64,000 nucleotides of DNA from Collinsella tanakaei (GTDB lineage Bacteria > Actinomycetota > Coriobacteriia > Coriobacteriales > Coriobacteriaceae). Location of the stretch: contig NZ_JAUDCO010000002.1 of the NCBI RefSeq assembly GCF_030373545.1, forward strand, positions 248,001 through 312,000, in the 5' to 3' direction. A program made the position numbers and the translations under genes. The notes below the pieces were generated by a model. The model worked only from the letters and a program-made list of their open reading frames with translations, had not been told where the DNA came from and did not search any database. Positions 41,239 to 49,225 of this stretch are shown here, one piece after another (position 1 is the first letter of the stretch; every line of letters begins with the position of its first letter).

Positions 41239-41865
41239 ATGCCGCAGCGACCGACAATCATTCCCATGTCCGATGACGCCAAGCCGATTACGCCGAGCGA
41301 TGTAGCCCCGACCGTGCTCCCCGATTCGTTTCTCAACTCCGAGGAGGCGCTTGCTGCTGCGCACTTCAAGCTCCCCTCCTATGCTGACCTCCCGACCGTC
41401 GAGCTCTACCGGGACCAGGTCATAACCTATATCGAGGGCGTCCTCTCCCCTCTCGCTGCCTGCTCGGACGGAGCCTGGCTCACGCCTTCGATGGTGAACA
41501 ACTACGTCAAGCAGCGCCTGGTTCCTGCTCCTGCCAAGAAGCTCTACGGTCGTGAGCATATCGCCCACCTGCTGATCATCTGCATCTTCAAGCAGTTTTT
41601 GACGATCGACGCCATCGGGCGCCTGCTGGCGATCCAGCGCATGACCTATCCGGTAGACGTTGCCTACGATTATGTAGCGGTCGAGGTCAACCATGCCGTC
41701 TCGGATGCATTCGACACGACGTCGACGCGCCATGAGGACTCCGCAAGCATGGTGACGAGGGAATCGGTGCTCGTCAGAAGTGCAGCCGAGGCCTTTGCCG
41801 CCAAGGCATTCCTCATGAGCTACCTCGCGTTTTCCGGCTATGAGCGAAGCGAAACGGATCGATAG
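41239..41865 (+). CDS. DUF1836-family protein
   Basis: A 208-residue protein of the DUF1836 family. The central region matches the family strongly: LPTVELYRDQVITYIEGVLSP, then LTPSMVNNYVKQRLVPAP and GREHIAHLLIICIFKQFL. This looks like a MerR-type winged-helix fold with a following helical part, so a DNA-binding or regulatory role is plausible. Three ATGs (41230, 41233, 41239) are in frame; the last has the best distance from the GGAG site. It is divergent from degV. The target and signal are unknown. Confidence 0.8.
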   Translation: MPQRPTIIPMSDDAKPITPSDVAPTVLPDSFLNSEEALAAAHFKLPSYADLPTVELYRDQVITYIEGVLSPLAACSDGAWLTPSMVNNYVKQRLVPAPAKKLYGREHIAHLLIICIFKQFLTIDAIGRLLAIQRMTYPVDVAYDYVAVEVNHAVSDAFDTTSTRHEDSASMVTRESVLVRSAAEAFAAKAFLMSYLAFSGYERSETDR

Positions 41866-41943
41866 GCGCTCGACCTGCGAGATTGTGCCCACGTGACGGC
41901 ATTCCCAAGACCGATGCGATGATGATCGGTACCTGCAAAACGA

Positions 41944-41976
41944 GGCGGGCCCCCGGTACGATACCGAGGGCCCGCC
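41944..41976. terminator. Bidirectional terminator between DUF1836 gene and pepV
   Basis: GGCGGGCCC at 41944-41952 pairs with 41968-41976, and an inner CGGTA/TACCG stem closes a 3-nt loop. The two genes converge on it. U-rich tracts are weak on both strands (TTAT on plus, CGTTTTG on minus). Confidence 0.65.
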
Positions 41977-41997
41977 TTATCCGAGCTATCGAATCAA

Positions 41998-43407
41998 CTA
42001 GTACTCGATCTTCATGATCTCGGCGATGGCGAGGATGTAGATCTTGAGGGTCGTCTTGAGGAGGTCCTCGCTCACGCCCTCATCGTCGCCGTGCATGGGG
42101 CCGACCCACGCGGGCGTCTCGACCCACGGCATCTCAGGGCCAAAACCTGCGGCGTTCTTGAACTCACGGGCATAGGTGCCGCCGCCGATGGTGAACGGCT
42201 TGCGGTCCTCACCGGTGACCTCGTTGTAGACGCTGATGAGCTTCTGGATCTCGGGGCCGTTGGGATCGATGTAGAACGGAGTCGTGTCGTTATCGGTCTC
42301 GTAGGTTGCTCCGAAGCGTGCAGCGGTTGCGCTGAGCGCGGTCTCGAACTGCTCACGGGAGAACGTCGTCGGATAACGGGAGTCGACGGACTGATGCAGC
42401 GTGCCGTCCTCGTCGCGCCATACCATACCGCCGATGATGGTCAGATCGCCAAAGAGTTCGTCGGTTGCAGCGACGCCGACGCCAGCGCCGGAGTAATCGT
42501 CGATGAGGGTCTTCTGAAGCTCGAGGAACTGCTTCTCGGACGCAGAGCACAGACCGTTGTCGAGCAGGTAGTCGACGAGCATGCCGATCGCGTTGATGGC
42601 GCCCTGCGGCTGGGAGGCGTGGCCGCCCTTACCCTTGGCGGCGATCAGTACGCAGCCGTCGCCGGCGTCGGACAGCGTGATGCCGTCGACAGCGGGAAGC
42701 GCGGTGATATCGGCACGGACCGTCACGCTGGCATCGGTTGGGATGGCGTTGAACGCCTCGCCGGCGTGCCAGTCCGCGATAACGCTGTCGGTGATGGGGC
42801 CGGACGTGAAGACGCCCTGGTAGATACCCTTCTCGCCGTAGCAGACGGGGAACTCGGCGTCAGGCGTCATGAGGAAGGCGGGCTCACCGAAGTGCTCGAG
42901 GTAGTACTCGACGTCGCGAAGGGTGGTCTCCTCGTTTGCACCGAGGATCATGCGCATCGTATAGGGGAACTCAACGCCCTTCTCGTGCCAATAGCGCATG
43001 GCGTAGGCGCCCACGACGAACGGTCCCTTGTCATCGAGGGTGCCGCGGCCGATGAGGTAGCCGTCCCGACGGGTCATCTTGTGGGGATCCTGGGACCAGC
43101 CAGGGCCGCACGGGACGGTGTCAAGGTGAGCGATCAGGCAGATCTGCTTGGTGGGATCGGCGCCCGGGTAGTCAGCGGTGCCGACATAGCCCTCGTGATT
43201 CTGGGCCTCCATGCCGAGACGGCCGCAGAGGTCGAGGCCGGCGTTCAGGGCGTTGAGCGGACCGGGGCCAAACGGCATGCCCTCCCCGGCATGATCGAGG
43301 TCTTCCTGGCTCGGGATATTCACGAGCTTCTCGATCTCGTCGACGATAGTCTCCCAGTGCTCGTCGATCCAAGCGTCGATTTCATGGGTGAGTTGTAGGT
43401 CTGCCAT
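41998..43407 (-). CDS. pepV: M20-family dipeptidase PepV
   Basis: Zinc-dependent dipeptidase of the M20A family, cytosolic. The 469 residues show the metal-binding motifs IAHLDTVPCG, GTLDDKGPF, ANEETTL and MTPDAEFPV, and the C-terminal GPMHGDDEGVSEDLL with the last His ligand. The lid domain lies between about 195 and 330. AGAAAGGA precedes the ATG. It is monocistronic, with a divergent-to-convergent arrangement. Specificity (Xaa-His or broad dipeptides) is inferred from the family. Confidence 0.9.
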   Translation of the reverse strand: MADLQLTHEIDAWIDEHWETIVDEIEKLVNIPSQEDLDHAGEGMPFGPGPLNALNAGLDLCGRLGMEAQNHEGYVGTADYPGADPTKQICLIAHLDTVPCGPGWSQDPHKMTRRDGYLIGRGTLDDKGPFVVGAYAMRYWHEKGVEFPYTMRMILGANEETTLRDVEYYLEHFGEPAFLMTPDAEFPVCYGEKGIYQGVFTSGPITDSVIADWHAGEAFNAIPTDASVTVRADITALPAVDGITLSDAGDGCVLIAAKGKGGHASQPQGAINAIGMLVDYLLDNGLCSASEKQFLELQKTLIDDYSGAGVGVAATDELFGDLTIIGGMVWRDEDGTLHQSVDSRYPTTFSREQFETALSATAARFGATYETDNDTTPFYIDPNGPEIQKLISVYNEVTGEDRKPFTIGGGTYAREFKNAAGFGPEMPWVETPAWVGPMHGDDEGVSEDLLKTTLKIYILAIAEIMKIEY

Positions 43408-43507
43408 GATGGTCCTTTCTCGTCGGACAGCGTGCCATAACTACCTACAGCATACCCGAGATATGCAAGAAGTACGCTATTTGATTCATAAACTTAGGCA
43501 AATGGAT

Positions 43508-43541
43508 GGTCCCGCCTCACGTGCGGGCGCAAGGCGGGACC
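43508..43541 (-). terminator. Hairpin downstream of apt
   Basis: GGTCCCGCC at 43508-43516 pairs with GGCGGGACC at 43533-43541. On the minus strand the T-run comes before the stem rather than after it, which is unusual for an intrinsic terminator. It may act as a terminator with a flanking A-tract or only as a 3'-end structure. Confidence 0.5.
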
Positions 43542-43551
43542 AAAAAAGTCG

Positions 43552-44088
43552 TTACTCGGAGACGATCAGCGAGAACATATCGATGTCGTCGGAGTCGACA
43601 AGCGTTTCGCGGGGGTTCAAGAAGGCAAGCTCAAGGATGAAGCCGTATCCGGCGACCGTGGCACCCTCTTTTTCGGCAAGCTGTGCCACCGCGCGTGCGG
43701 TGCCGCCCGTCGCGGCGAGGTCATCGATGACAAGGATGCGGTCGCCGGCCTCGAGCGCGTCGGTATGAATCTCAATCGAGTCGGTGCCGTATTCAAGATC
43801 GTAGGAAACGCTGACCGTCTCGCGGGGCAGTTTCCCGGGTTTGCGAGCGGGTACGAATCCGACGCCGAGGCGGCAAGCTACCGGAGCGCCAAGCATGAAG
43901 CCGCGTGCTTCGGGAGAGACGACCTTCGTGATGCCGCGGCCCTCGAAGTGGGTGGCGATGTCGTCGACGACCTGCATGAACGCCTCGCTATGCGAGAAGA
44001 TGGGCGTGATGTCCTTGAAGACGACTCCCGGCTGCGGGTAATCAGGGATGTCTACGACGTAGGAATTGATGTCGACGCGATCTGCCAT
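43552..44088 (-). CDS. apt: Adenine phosphoribosyltransferase
   Basis: Salvages adenine to AMP with PRPP. The 178 residues contain the N-terminal DIPDYPQPGVVFKDITP and the PRPP-binding motif ILVIDDLAATGGTARA. It is the last gene of a minus-strand group (pgsA-like, FHA, MerR, apt), 13 bp after the MerR gene. The purine permease at 11638-12951 could supply its substrate. Confidence 0.95.
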   Translation of the reverse strand: MADRVDINSYVVDIPDYPQPGVVFKDITPIFSHSEAFMQVVDDIATHFEGRGITKVVSPEARGFMLGAPVACRLGVGFVPARKPGKLPRETVSVSYDLEYGTDSIEIHTDALEAGDRILVIDDLAATGGTARAVAQLAEKEGATVAGYGFILELAFLNPRETLVDSDDIDMFSLIVSE

Positions 44089-44100
44089 GTCTCCCCTACT

Positions 44101-44976
44101 CTACGATTTGCGGCGCTTTGCTTGCGTGTCGCGCCGGCTTGCGGTGGATGTCCGCCCGGACGTGCGCGACGCGCTTTGAGCGGTTTCAGATGCCAGGGCT
44201 TTGGTGCGCGCGGCCTGTGCGCGAGAAATCTCATCGTCAACCGTATCGAGGTCGGCGTCCTCGACGATGGCGTTGAGCGATTCGAAGACACGGTTCTTGA
44301 GCAACGCGGTATGCACGCCGTCGGTGAGGTCGTGCAGCTTCTTGAAGGCGCGCTCGAGCTTCTGGTTCCGCTCGTCATCGGAGTCGTCCATGCCGAGCAT
44401 GCCGATAAGCACCTGTTCGAACATCGAGGACTCGCGGTTGGCAGAGGTGACGTACTGACGCAGGTTGCGCGGCTCGATATGGAAGCGGTTGAGCTCGGAG
44501 CACAGGCGGATGATCTCGAAATCGCGACCGTCCACAAGCTCGCGGTTTTGAGGGCTGCGTATGATGCGAACGAGGTCGTTGTCGGCAAGCGCGCGGATGA
44601 ACGAGATCTCGACGCCGAGCAGATCGGGAACATCCTCGATCGGATGGAGTTTCTGCTTGGTCTCCTTGGGTTCCGATTTCATCGGAAGATCGGACAGCAA
44701 GCCGACTTCAAACGCGAGCGTCGACAGATCCGTGGCGCTGTCGAGCTTCTGCTTGATGACGTTGAGCGGCATGTAGCGCGTCTTCTGCAGGTGCAGAATG
44801 ACCTCGAGACGATCGACATCCTCTTTGGAGTACTGGCGATACCCCTTGGGCGTACGATGGGGTGTGATCAGGCCCTCGTCTTCAAGAAAGCGGATCTTGG
44901 AGTTGGAGAGATCAGGATAGGCGCCACGCAGGTAGTTGACGACCTGGCCGATGCTCAGGTAACTGCGTTCAGCCAA
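44101..44976 (-). CDS. MerR-family regulator, FtsR-like
   Basis: DNA-binding regulator of 291 residues. The N-terminal winged helix reads YLSIGQVVNYLRG...LSNSKIRFLEDEGLI (about 6-40) and RTPKGYRQYSKEDVDRLEVI (about 42-61). The middle part (about 110-190) carries a second helical domain (LLGVEISFIRALADNDLV), and the end is Ser/Thr/Arg-rich and disordered. The layout and its place immediately after an FHA gene match Mycobacterium Rv1828, next to garA (Rv1827). The corynebacterial homologue FtsR activates ftsZ. No ftsZ is in the window. Target inferred. Confidence 0.8.
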   Translation of the reverse strand: MAERSYLSIGQVVNYLRGAYPDLSNSKIRFLEDEGLITPHRTPKGYRQYSKEDVDRLEVILHLQKTRYMPLNVIKQKLDSATDLSTLAFEVGLLSDLPMKSEPKETKQKLHPIEDVPDLLGVEISFIRALADNDLVRIIRSPQNRELVDGRDFEIIRLCSELNRFHIEPRNLRQYVTSANRESSMFEQVLIGMLGMDDSDDERNQKLERAFKKLHDLTDGVHTALLKNRVFESLNAIVEDADLDTVDDEISRAQAARTKALASETAQSASRTSGRTSTASRRDTQAKRRKS

Positions 44977-44978
44977 GG

Positions 44979-45413
44979 CTACTCACCGGTTTCGATGCGC
45001 TCCGCGCGGCTCTCATGGTAGATCAGGGTAAAGGTGCCGATCTGCACGGAGGAACCGTCGTGCAGCGGCGCGGAGTTGACGATCGCTCCGTCGACCCACG
45101 TGCCGTTGAGGGATCCGAGGTCCTCGATAAGCGCACCGGCGGCGTTGCGAACGATCTTGGCGTGCGCGCGCGAGACCGTCATGTCGTTCAGGAAGATGCT
45201 GTTGGAGGGGTCGCGACCGATGGTGGTCTCGTTGACCTCGAGCTCGAAGGTGTTGCCCGTCTGGGGCCCCTTGATGATGGTCAGCACCGGCGTCGGGCTG
45301 GCCATGCTCTTCATGAGGTCGGGAACGGTCGCATCGTCAACGGGCATGCGGAACACGCACGTGGCGTCTCCGGGCTGGTTGAAACCGGCGGCGTTGTTCG
45401 GCATATCGGTCAT
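44979..45413 (-). CDS. FHA-domain protein (GarA-like)
   Basis: A 144-residue protein with a C-terminal FHA domain (TIGRDPSNSIFLNDMTVSR...NGTWVDG, about 66-125), which recognises phosphothreonine. The N-terminal about 45 residues are flexible and include a Thr (DATCVF) that could be a phosphosite, as the ETTS region is in GarA. ATG 45413 is preferred over 45431 because a GGAGAGA site precedes it. The order FHA-MerR is conserved in actinobacteria; GarA regulates glutamate/2-oxoglutarate metabolism under Ser/Thr kinase control. Function inferred. No kinase gene is in the window. Confidence 0.82.
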   Translation of the reverse strand: MTDMPNNAAGFNQPGDATCVFRMPVDDATVPDLMKSMASPTPVLTIIKGPQTGNTFELEVNETTIGRDPSNSIFLNDMTVSRAHAKIVRNAAGALIEDLGSLNGTWVDGAIVNSAPLHDGSSVQIGTFTLIYHESRAERIETGE

Positions 45414-45460
45414 GGTATCTCTCCGAATCATAGGGGTGGTTCGTAATGGTACGGTTAAGC

Positions 45461-46216
45461 CTATTCTACCCCAGCATGGCGCGCGGGGGCAGCTTCAGCG
45501 GAGGGTTCATCCGAGTCGTCGATCTCCGGGTTGAGGAAATCAAAATCCTCCTCCTCAGGGTGCTGGCGCGCGCGACGGATGGCAAGCGACCCCTTGATCG
45601 TGTAGATGACCGCGGTGAGCATCGAGAAGACGACGCCGAGGTACACGAAGAAGATGCCGAGCGGTACCGGCTGGCCATCGAGGCCCGGGAATATGCCGGA
45701 AGGGGCTTGAATGAACGTCGGGCCATCGATGATGGGCAGGCCGAGCAGCATGAGCGAGAATCCGGACATGAGCAGGGCGGTCGCGATCTTTCCGGTGTAG
45801 ACGACGTCGATGGGGCGGCGATGGAAGCGCCTGACGATCATGTTGCCGCCGGCAAGGTACACATCGCGTCCGATGATCAGAACGCAGACCCACACGGGCA
45901 GCTCTCCCCTGCCGACCAACCCGAGCACGCCGGTGAAGAGCAGCGCGCGGTCGACGACGGGGTCCATGAGCTTGCCAAGCCAGCTGACCGTCTTGGTCAT
46001 ACGGGCAATCTGGCCATCGAGCCAGTCCGTGGAGGCGGCGATCGCATAGATGATAAGGGCGATATAGCGATTCTCGTTGTAAATGAAAAGATAGAGGAAG
46101 ACGAAAGTGAGGATCAGGCGCGTGAAGGTGATGAAATTCGAGATGGTGAAGATTTTATTGGAGGGGTAATCGGACGTGCCGATCAGCTCTTTTTTGATCT
46201 TCTTCTTGAGGCCCAC
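45461..46216 (-). CDS. CDP-alcohol phosphatidyltransferase (PgsA-like, second copy)
   Basis: A 251-residue membrane protein with the complete CDP-alcohol phosphotransferase signature (DWLDGQIAR ... GKLMDPVVD) and about five or six hydrophobic segments. The last 45 residues are charged and acidic. It is longer than the PgsA at 23960-24598 and less typical of it. Candidates are phosphatidylglycerophosphate, cardiolipin or phosphatidylinositol-phosphate-type synthases; sequence alone does not decide. It starts the FHA-MerR-apt group, as pgsA2 lies a few genes from garA in mycobacteria. Confidence 0.85.
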   Translation of the reverse strand: MGLKKKIKKELIGTSDYPSNKIFTISNFITFTRLILTFVFLYLFIYNENRYIALIIYAIAASTDWLDGQIARMTKTVSWLGKLMDPVVDRALLFTGVLGLVGRGELPVWVCVLIIGRDVYLAGGNMIVRRFHRRPIDVVYTGKIATALLMSGFSLMLLGLPIIDGPTFIQAPSGIFPGLDGQPVPLGIFFVYLGVVFSMLTAVIYTIKGSLAIRRARQHPEEEDFDFLNPEIDDSDEPSAEAAPARHAGVE

Positions 46217-46289
46217 GTCGCTCCCCTGTGACAGTCGAACACACTAGAGGAATGATACCCGATGGTGCAGCGGGTATCCCTCGAATAAC

Positions 46290-46314
46290 AAAAAGGGCAG
46301 CCATATGACTGCCC
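46290..46314 (-). terminator. Terminator after tRNA-Pro
   Basis: On minus, GGGCAG pairs with CTGCCC across 8 nt and is followed by TTTTTG (46290-46314 in plus coordinates). It lies 9 bp beyond the tRNA 3' end. Confidence 0.85.
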
Positions 46315-46323
46315 TGAAGCTTC

Positions 46324-46400
<77 letters not shown>

Positions 46401-46491
46401 AAGCACGATGCTGTCTCGCTGACAGCAAGGGATACTTTACTCAACTCCGCTCAAGGATGCAAGCGTTTCGACGCATTTTTTCGCGATACCT

Positions 46492-47703
46492 TCACGCTTC
46501 GTGTGAAACGCCAGCGTGGCGAGCGTGTCGCAGATCGAACGCGCGCTGCAGGATGATGCGGGCGAGCTCGGTTTTCTCAAGGCAGGGAAGCTCTTCGGCG
46601 CCTGAGGTGCCGACCCACCACGCCTGGTCGGTGTCGCTTCCAAAACCGGAATCAGGACGCGAGACGTCGTTTGCTACGATGGCGTCGCAGCCCTTCGTCG
46701 CAAGTTTCCGGGTAGCATAGGCGACCACGTCGTTCGTTTCGGCCGCGAAGCCGATGACGACGCGATCTTCCTTGCTGGCGGACAGCTCGGCCAGGATATC
46801 GCGGGTTTCGACAAGCTCGATGCAGTCAAGGTGCTCGACCGATTTCTTGAGCTTGTGGTCGGCGGGATTGCGAGGTGTGTAGTCGGCGACGGCGGCGGCG
46901 CAGATGGCAACGGTGCAGCCATCAAACGCCTCACAGGCGGCCGTGCGCATCTGTTCGGCGGTCTCGACATGAATGACGTTGACGCTGTGCGGAATGGGTG
47001 CGGTGCTGGGGCCGAGCACAAGGGTCACGGTGGCTCCGCTGCGTGCGGCCTGATCGGCCAAGGCGACGCCCATCTTGCCGCTCGAACGGTTGCCGATGTA
47101 GCGTACGGGGTCGATGGGCTCACGGGTTCCGCCTGCCGTGATCAGGATGTGCTCTCCTGACAGGTCAAGATCGCCTCGAAGCAGGTCGAGCGCAGCCTGT
47201 GCGATGCGGCTGGGTTCGGCGAGCCTGCCGGCGGCGACCTCGCCGCAGGCGAGGTACCCGGCGTCGGGCTGCACCATGTGGACGCCGCGCTGCTCAAGTA
47301 TGCGAACATTATCCTGGGTGGCAGCCGCGTCCCACATACCGGCATTCATGGCGGGGGCGATCAGGATGGGCGCCCGCGTTGCAAGCAGGGTCGTGGACAT
47401 AAGGTCGTCAGCGATGCCGTGAGCCATCTTGGCCAAGATGTTCGCCGTCGCAGGGGCTACGAGCACGATATCGGCCCACTGAGCGAGCGAGATATGGTGG
47501 ATGGGATCCTCGGGATCGTCGAACAGGCCGACGGCGACCTTATGGTGCGTAAGGGCGCGAAACGTCGTGGGACCGACGAAGTGCGTGGCGTGCTCGGTCA
47601 TGCAGACCTTGACGTCGACGTCGCTTTTCTGGAGGAGTCGGACGATCTCGCACGCCTTATAGGCCGCAATGCACCCGGTGACGCATACCAGCGCGCGCAT
47701 CAT
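46492..47703 (-). CDS. coaBC: Bifunctional phosphopantothenoylcysteine decarboxylase/ligase CoaBC
   Basis: Two steps of coenzyme A synthesis. The flavin-dependent CoaC half (about 1-185) contains VTGCIAAYKACEIVR, HHISLAQWADIVLVAPAT, PAMNAGMW and GYLACGEVAAGR with the catalytic Cys. The CoaB half follows with ITAGGTREPIDPVR, GNRSSGKMG and AAVADYTPRN. The 403 residues are full length. Two adjacent ATGs (47703, 47700) overlap the stop of the coiled-coil gene; either may be used. It is the last gene of a minus-strand operon before tRNA-Pro. Confidence 0.94.
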   Translation of the reverse strand: MMRALVCVTGCIAAYKACEIVRLLQKSDVDVKVCMTEHATHFVGPTTFRALTHHKVAVGLFDDPEDPIHHISLAQWADIVLVAPATANILAKMAHGIADDLMSTTLLATRAPILIAPAMNAGMWDAAATQDNVRILEQRGVHMVQPDAGYLACGEVAAGRLAEPSRIAQAALDLLRGDLDLSGEHILITAGGTREPIDPVRYIGNRSSGKMGVALADQAARSGATVTLVLGPSTAPIPHSVNVIHVETAEQMRTAACEAFDGCTVAICAAAVADYTPRNPADHKLKKSVEHLDCIELVETRDILAELSASKEDRVVIGFAAETNDVVAYATRKLATKGCDAIVANDVSRPDSGFGSDTDQAWWVGTSGAEELPCLEKTELARIILQRAFDLRHARHAGVSHEA

Positions 47704-48416
47704 GCCTCCTCGTCCGCATCGAGCACGAGAATGCGATGGCAGTACGGGCATTCGCAGATGCCGTTTTCATGCGCGAGGTCAGACATGGAGGATTCCTGCA
47801 GCGACGTGCGGCAAACGCTGGGGACGTTGCCCTCCAGGCGCTCGACGGCAAGGCCGCGGAAGCGCTTGAGCGCGGCTTCATAGCGCTGCGCGACATCGTC
47901 AGCAAGACGCGCGGCCAAAGATGCGCGCATCTGCTCCTGGGAATCGATGCGGTTCTGGATCTCTGAGGCCTTCGTACGGGCAGCCTTGGTGTCGGCGACG
48001 ATGGAGGCCTCGAACTTCGCGATATACCCCTCGAGATACTCCTGCTTGGACACGAGCTCGGTAAGCTGCTTTTCATATCCCGTGCGGTCGAAGGCGATCT
48101 TCTCGAGTTTCTTGGCGAGTGCGGAGAGCTCGACTTCGAGCTGCTGCACCTCACGATAGTCGGAGGTGCTCGCCTTGCGCTGGGCGATGGCGATATCCTC
48201 GTGGCAATCGGACTCGTCCTGATCGAGCTCGGACAGGTACGTCTCGAGGTCCTTGCGATGGGCATACAGCTTGGTGGCGTCGGCCTTGAGCTTCTGGTAA
48301 GCGCGGCGCTTCTTGGCAAGCTCAGCGATCTCGGGCATGGAGGCCAGCTCCGTGCGGTCTCGCTCAAGCGAAAGATCGACCTGCTGAAGCTTCAAGAGAA
48401 TGGATCCCGTGCTCAT
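47700..48416 (-). CDS. Coiled-coil protein with C-terminal zinc-ribbon remnant
   Basis: A 238-residue protein of the family annotated as C4-type zinc-ribbon domain proteins and usually paired with Nif3. Residues about 10-190 are a long charged coiled coil. The C-terminal ribbon has CECPYC, but the first knuckle, normally CxxC, keeps only one Cys (SVCRTSL), so zinc binding may be altered. ATG 48416 follows AAGGAGC; a TTG one codon earlier is also in frame. It overlaps Nif3 and coaBC ends by a few bases. Function unknown. Confidence 0.8.
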   Translation of the reverse strand: MSTGSILLKLQQVDLSLERDRTELASMPEIAELAKKRRAYQKLKADATKLYAHRKDLETYLSELDQDESDCHEDIAIAQRKASTSDYREVQQLEVELSALAKKLEKIAFDRTGYEKQLTELVSKQEYLEGYIAKFEASIVADTKAARTKASEIQNRIDSQEQMRASLAARLADDVAQRYEAALKRFRGLAVERLEGNVPSVCRTSLQESSMSDLAHENGICECPYCHRILVLDADEEA

Positions 48417-49225
48417 CAATGCTCCTTATCTGTTGCGGTCCACCACTGTCGTGGGGGGACTATTCTAAAGACGTCTTGTGCCGATATGCCCGCATGTACC
48501 ACGGCCTCCATCAAGATTTCGGCAAAGGGCTCCTCGGAGCGATCGTGCCCGAGCAGGATGACGGCGCATCCGCGTTGGGCAACGTCTTGGGCGACGTGGT
48601 AGCCCGCCTCGCCGCAGATGATCGCATCGGCTCCGTTCTTCACCGCGACCTCGCCGAACTCCCCCAGAGAACCACCGAGGAACGCAACGGTCCGCACGAC
48701 GCGATCCGCATCGCCCCAGACGCGCGGGGCGCATCCGAACGCCGTTGCCGCCCTGCGCGCGAGGTCGCCGAGGGCCACCGCGTCGGTTCTGCACAGCGCG
48801 CCGAGTCCGGTGGCGAGGGGGTCGTCGGTGTGTTCGAGGCTTGCGGTCGCAGTCATGCCCATGAGGGCAGGGAGCTTTACGCGCGCGGCGATGCTGCGAT
48901 CGAGATTGGTGTGAAACGACATGACGCTCACGCCGAGCCGAATTGCGGTATAGGCGGCGGCAGAACAGGACGGAAGTTCAGCGGTGCTCGGACCGAAGGC
49001 ATCGGGCGCCTTCAGGTATACGGGATGATGCGTGACAAGGACGTTTGCTCCCGCATCGTGTGCAGCACGAACGCTGTATTCGTTGGCATCGAGGGCGACT
49101 GCCACGCGCTTGACGTCGGCGGCATAATCTCCGCATGCGATGCCCACATGATCCCATGGCTCCGCATCGGATGCCGGGAACTGTTCGAGGAGCTCTCGCT
49201 CGAGATTTCTGACGTTCATGGTCAT
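48416..49225 (-). CDS. Nif3-like dinuclear metal-center protein
   Basis: Member of the Nif3/DUF34 family (GTP cyclohydrolase I type 2-like), 269 residues. It has the metal-binding motifs VTHHPVYLK and MSFHTNLDRS near residues 70-110, and the C-terminal ICGEAGYHVAQDVAQRG and LGHDRSEEP. The start overlaps the cysteine desulfurase stop (ATG 49225; a second ATG is at 49219). Family members bind two metal ions but the physiological reaction is not established. The pairing with a cysteine desulfurase may hint at metal or sulfur metabolism, which is weak inference. Confidence 0.88.
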   Translation of the reverse strand: MTMNVRNLERELLEQFPASDAEPWDHVGIACGDYAADVKRVAVALDANEYSVRAAHDAGANVLVTHHPVYLKAPDAFGPSTAELPSCSAAAYTAIRLGVSVMSFHTNLDRSIAARVKLPALMGMTATASLEHTDDPLATGLGALCRTDAVALGDLARRAATAFGCAPRVWGDADRVVRTVAFLGGSLGEFGEVAVKNGADAIICGEAGYHVAQDVAQRGCAVILLGHDRSEEPFAEILMEAVVHAGISAQDVFRIVPPRQWWTATDKEH

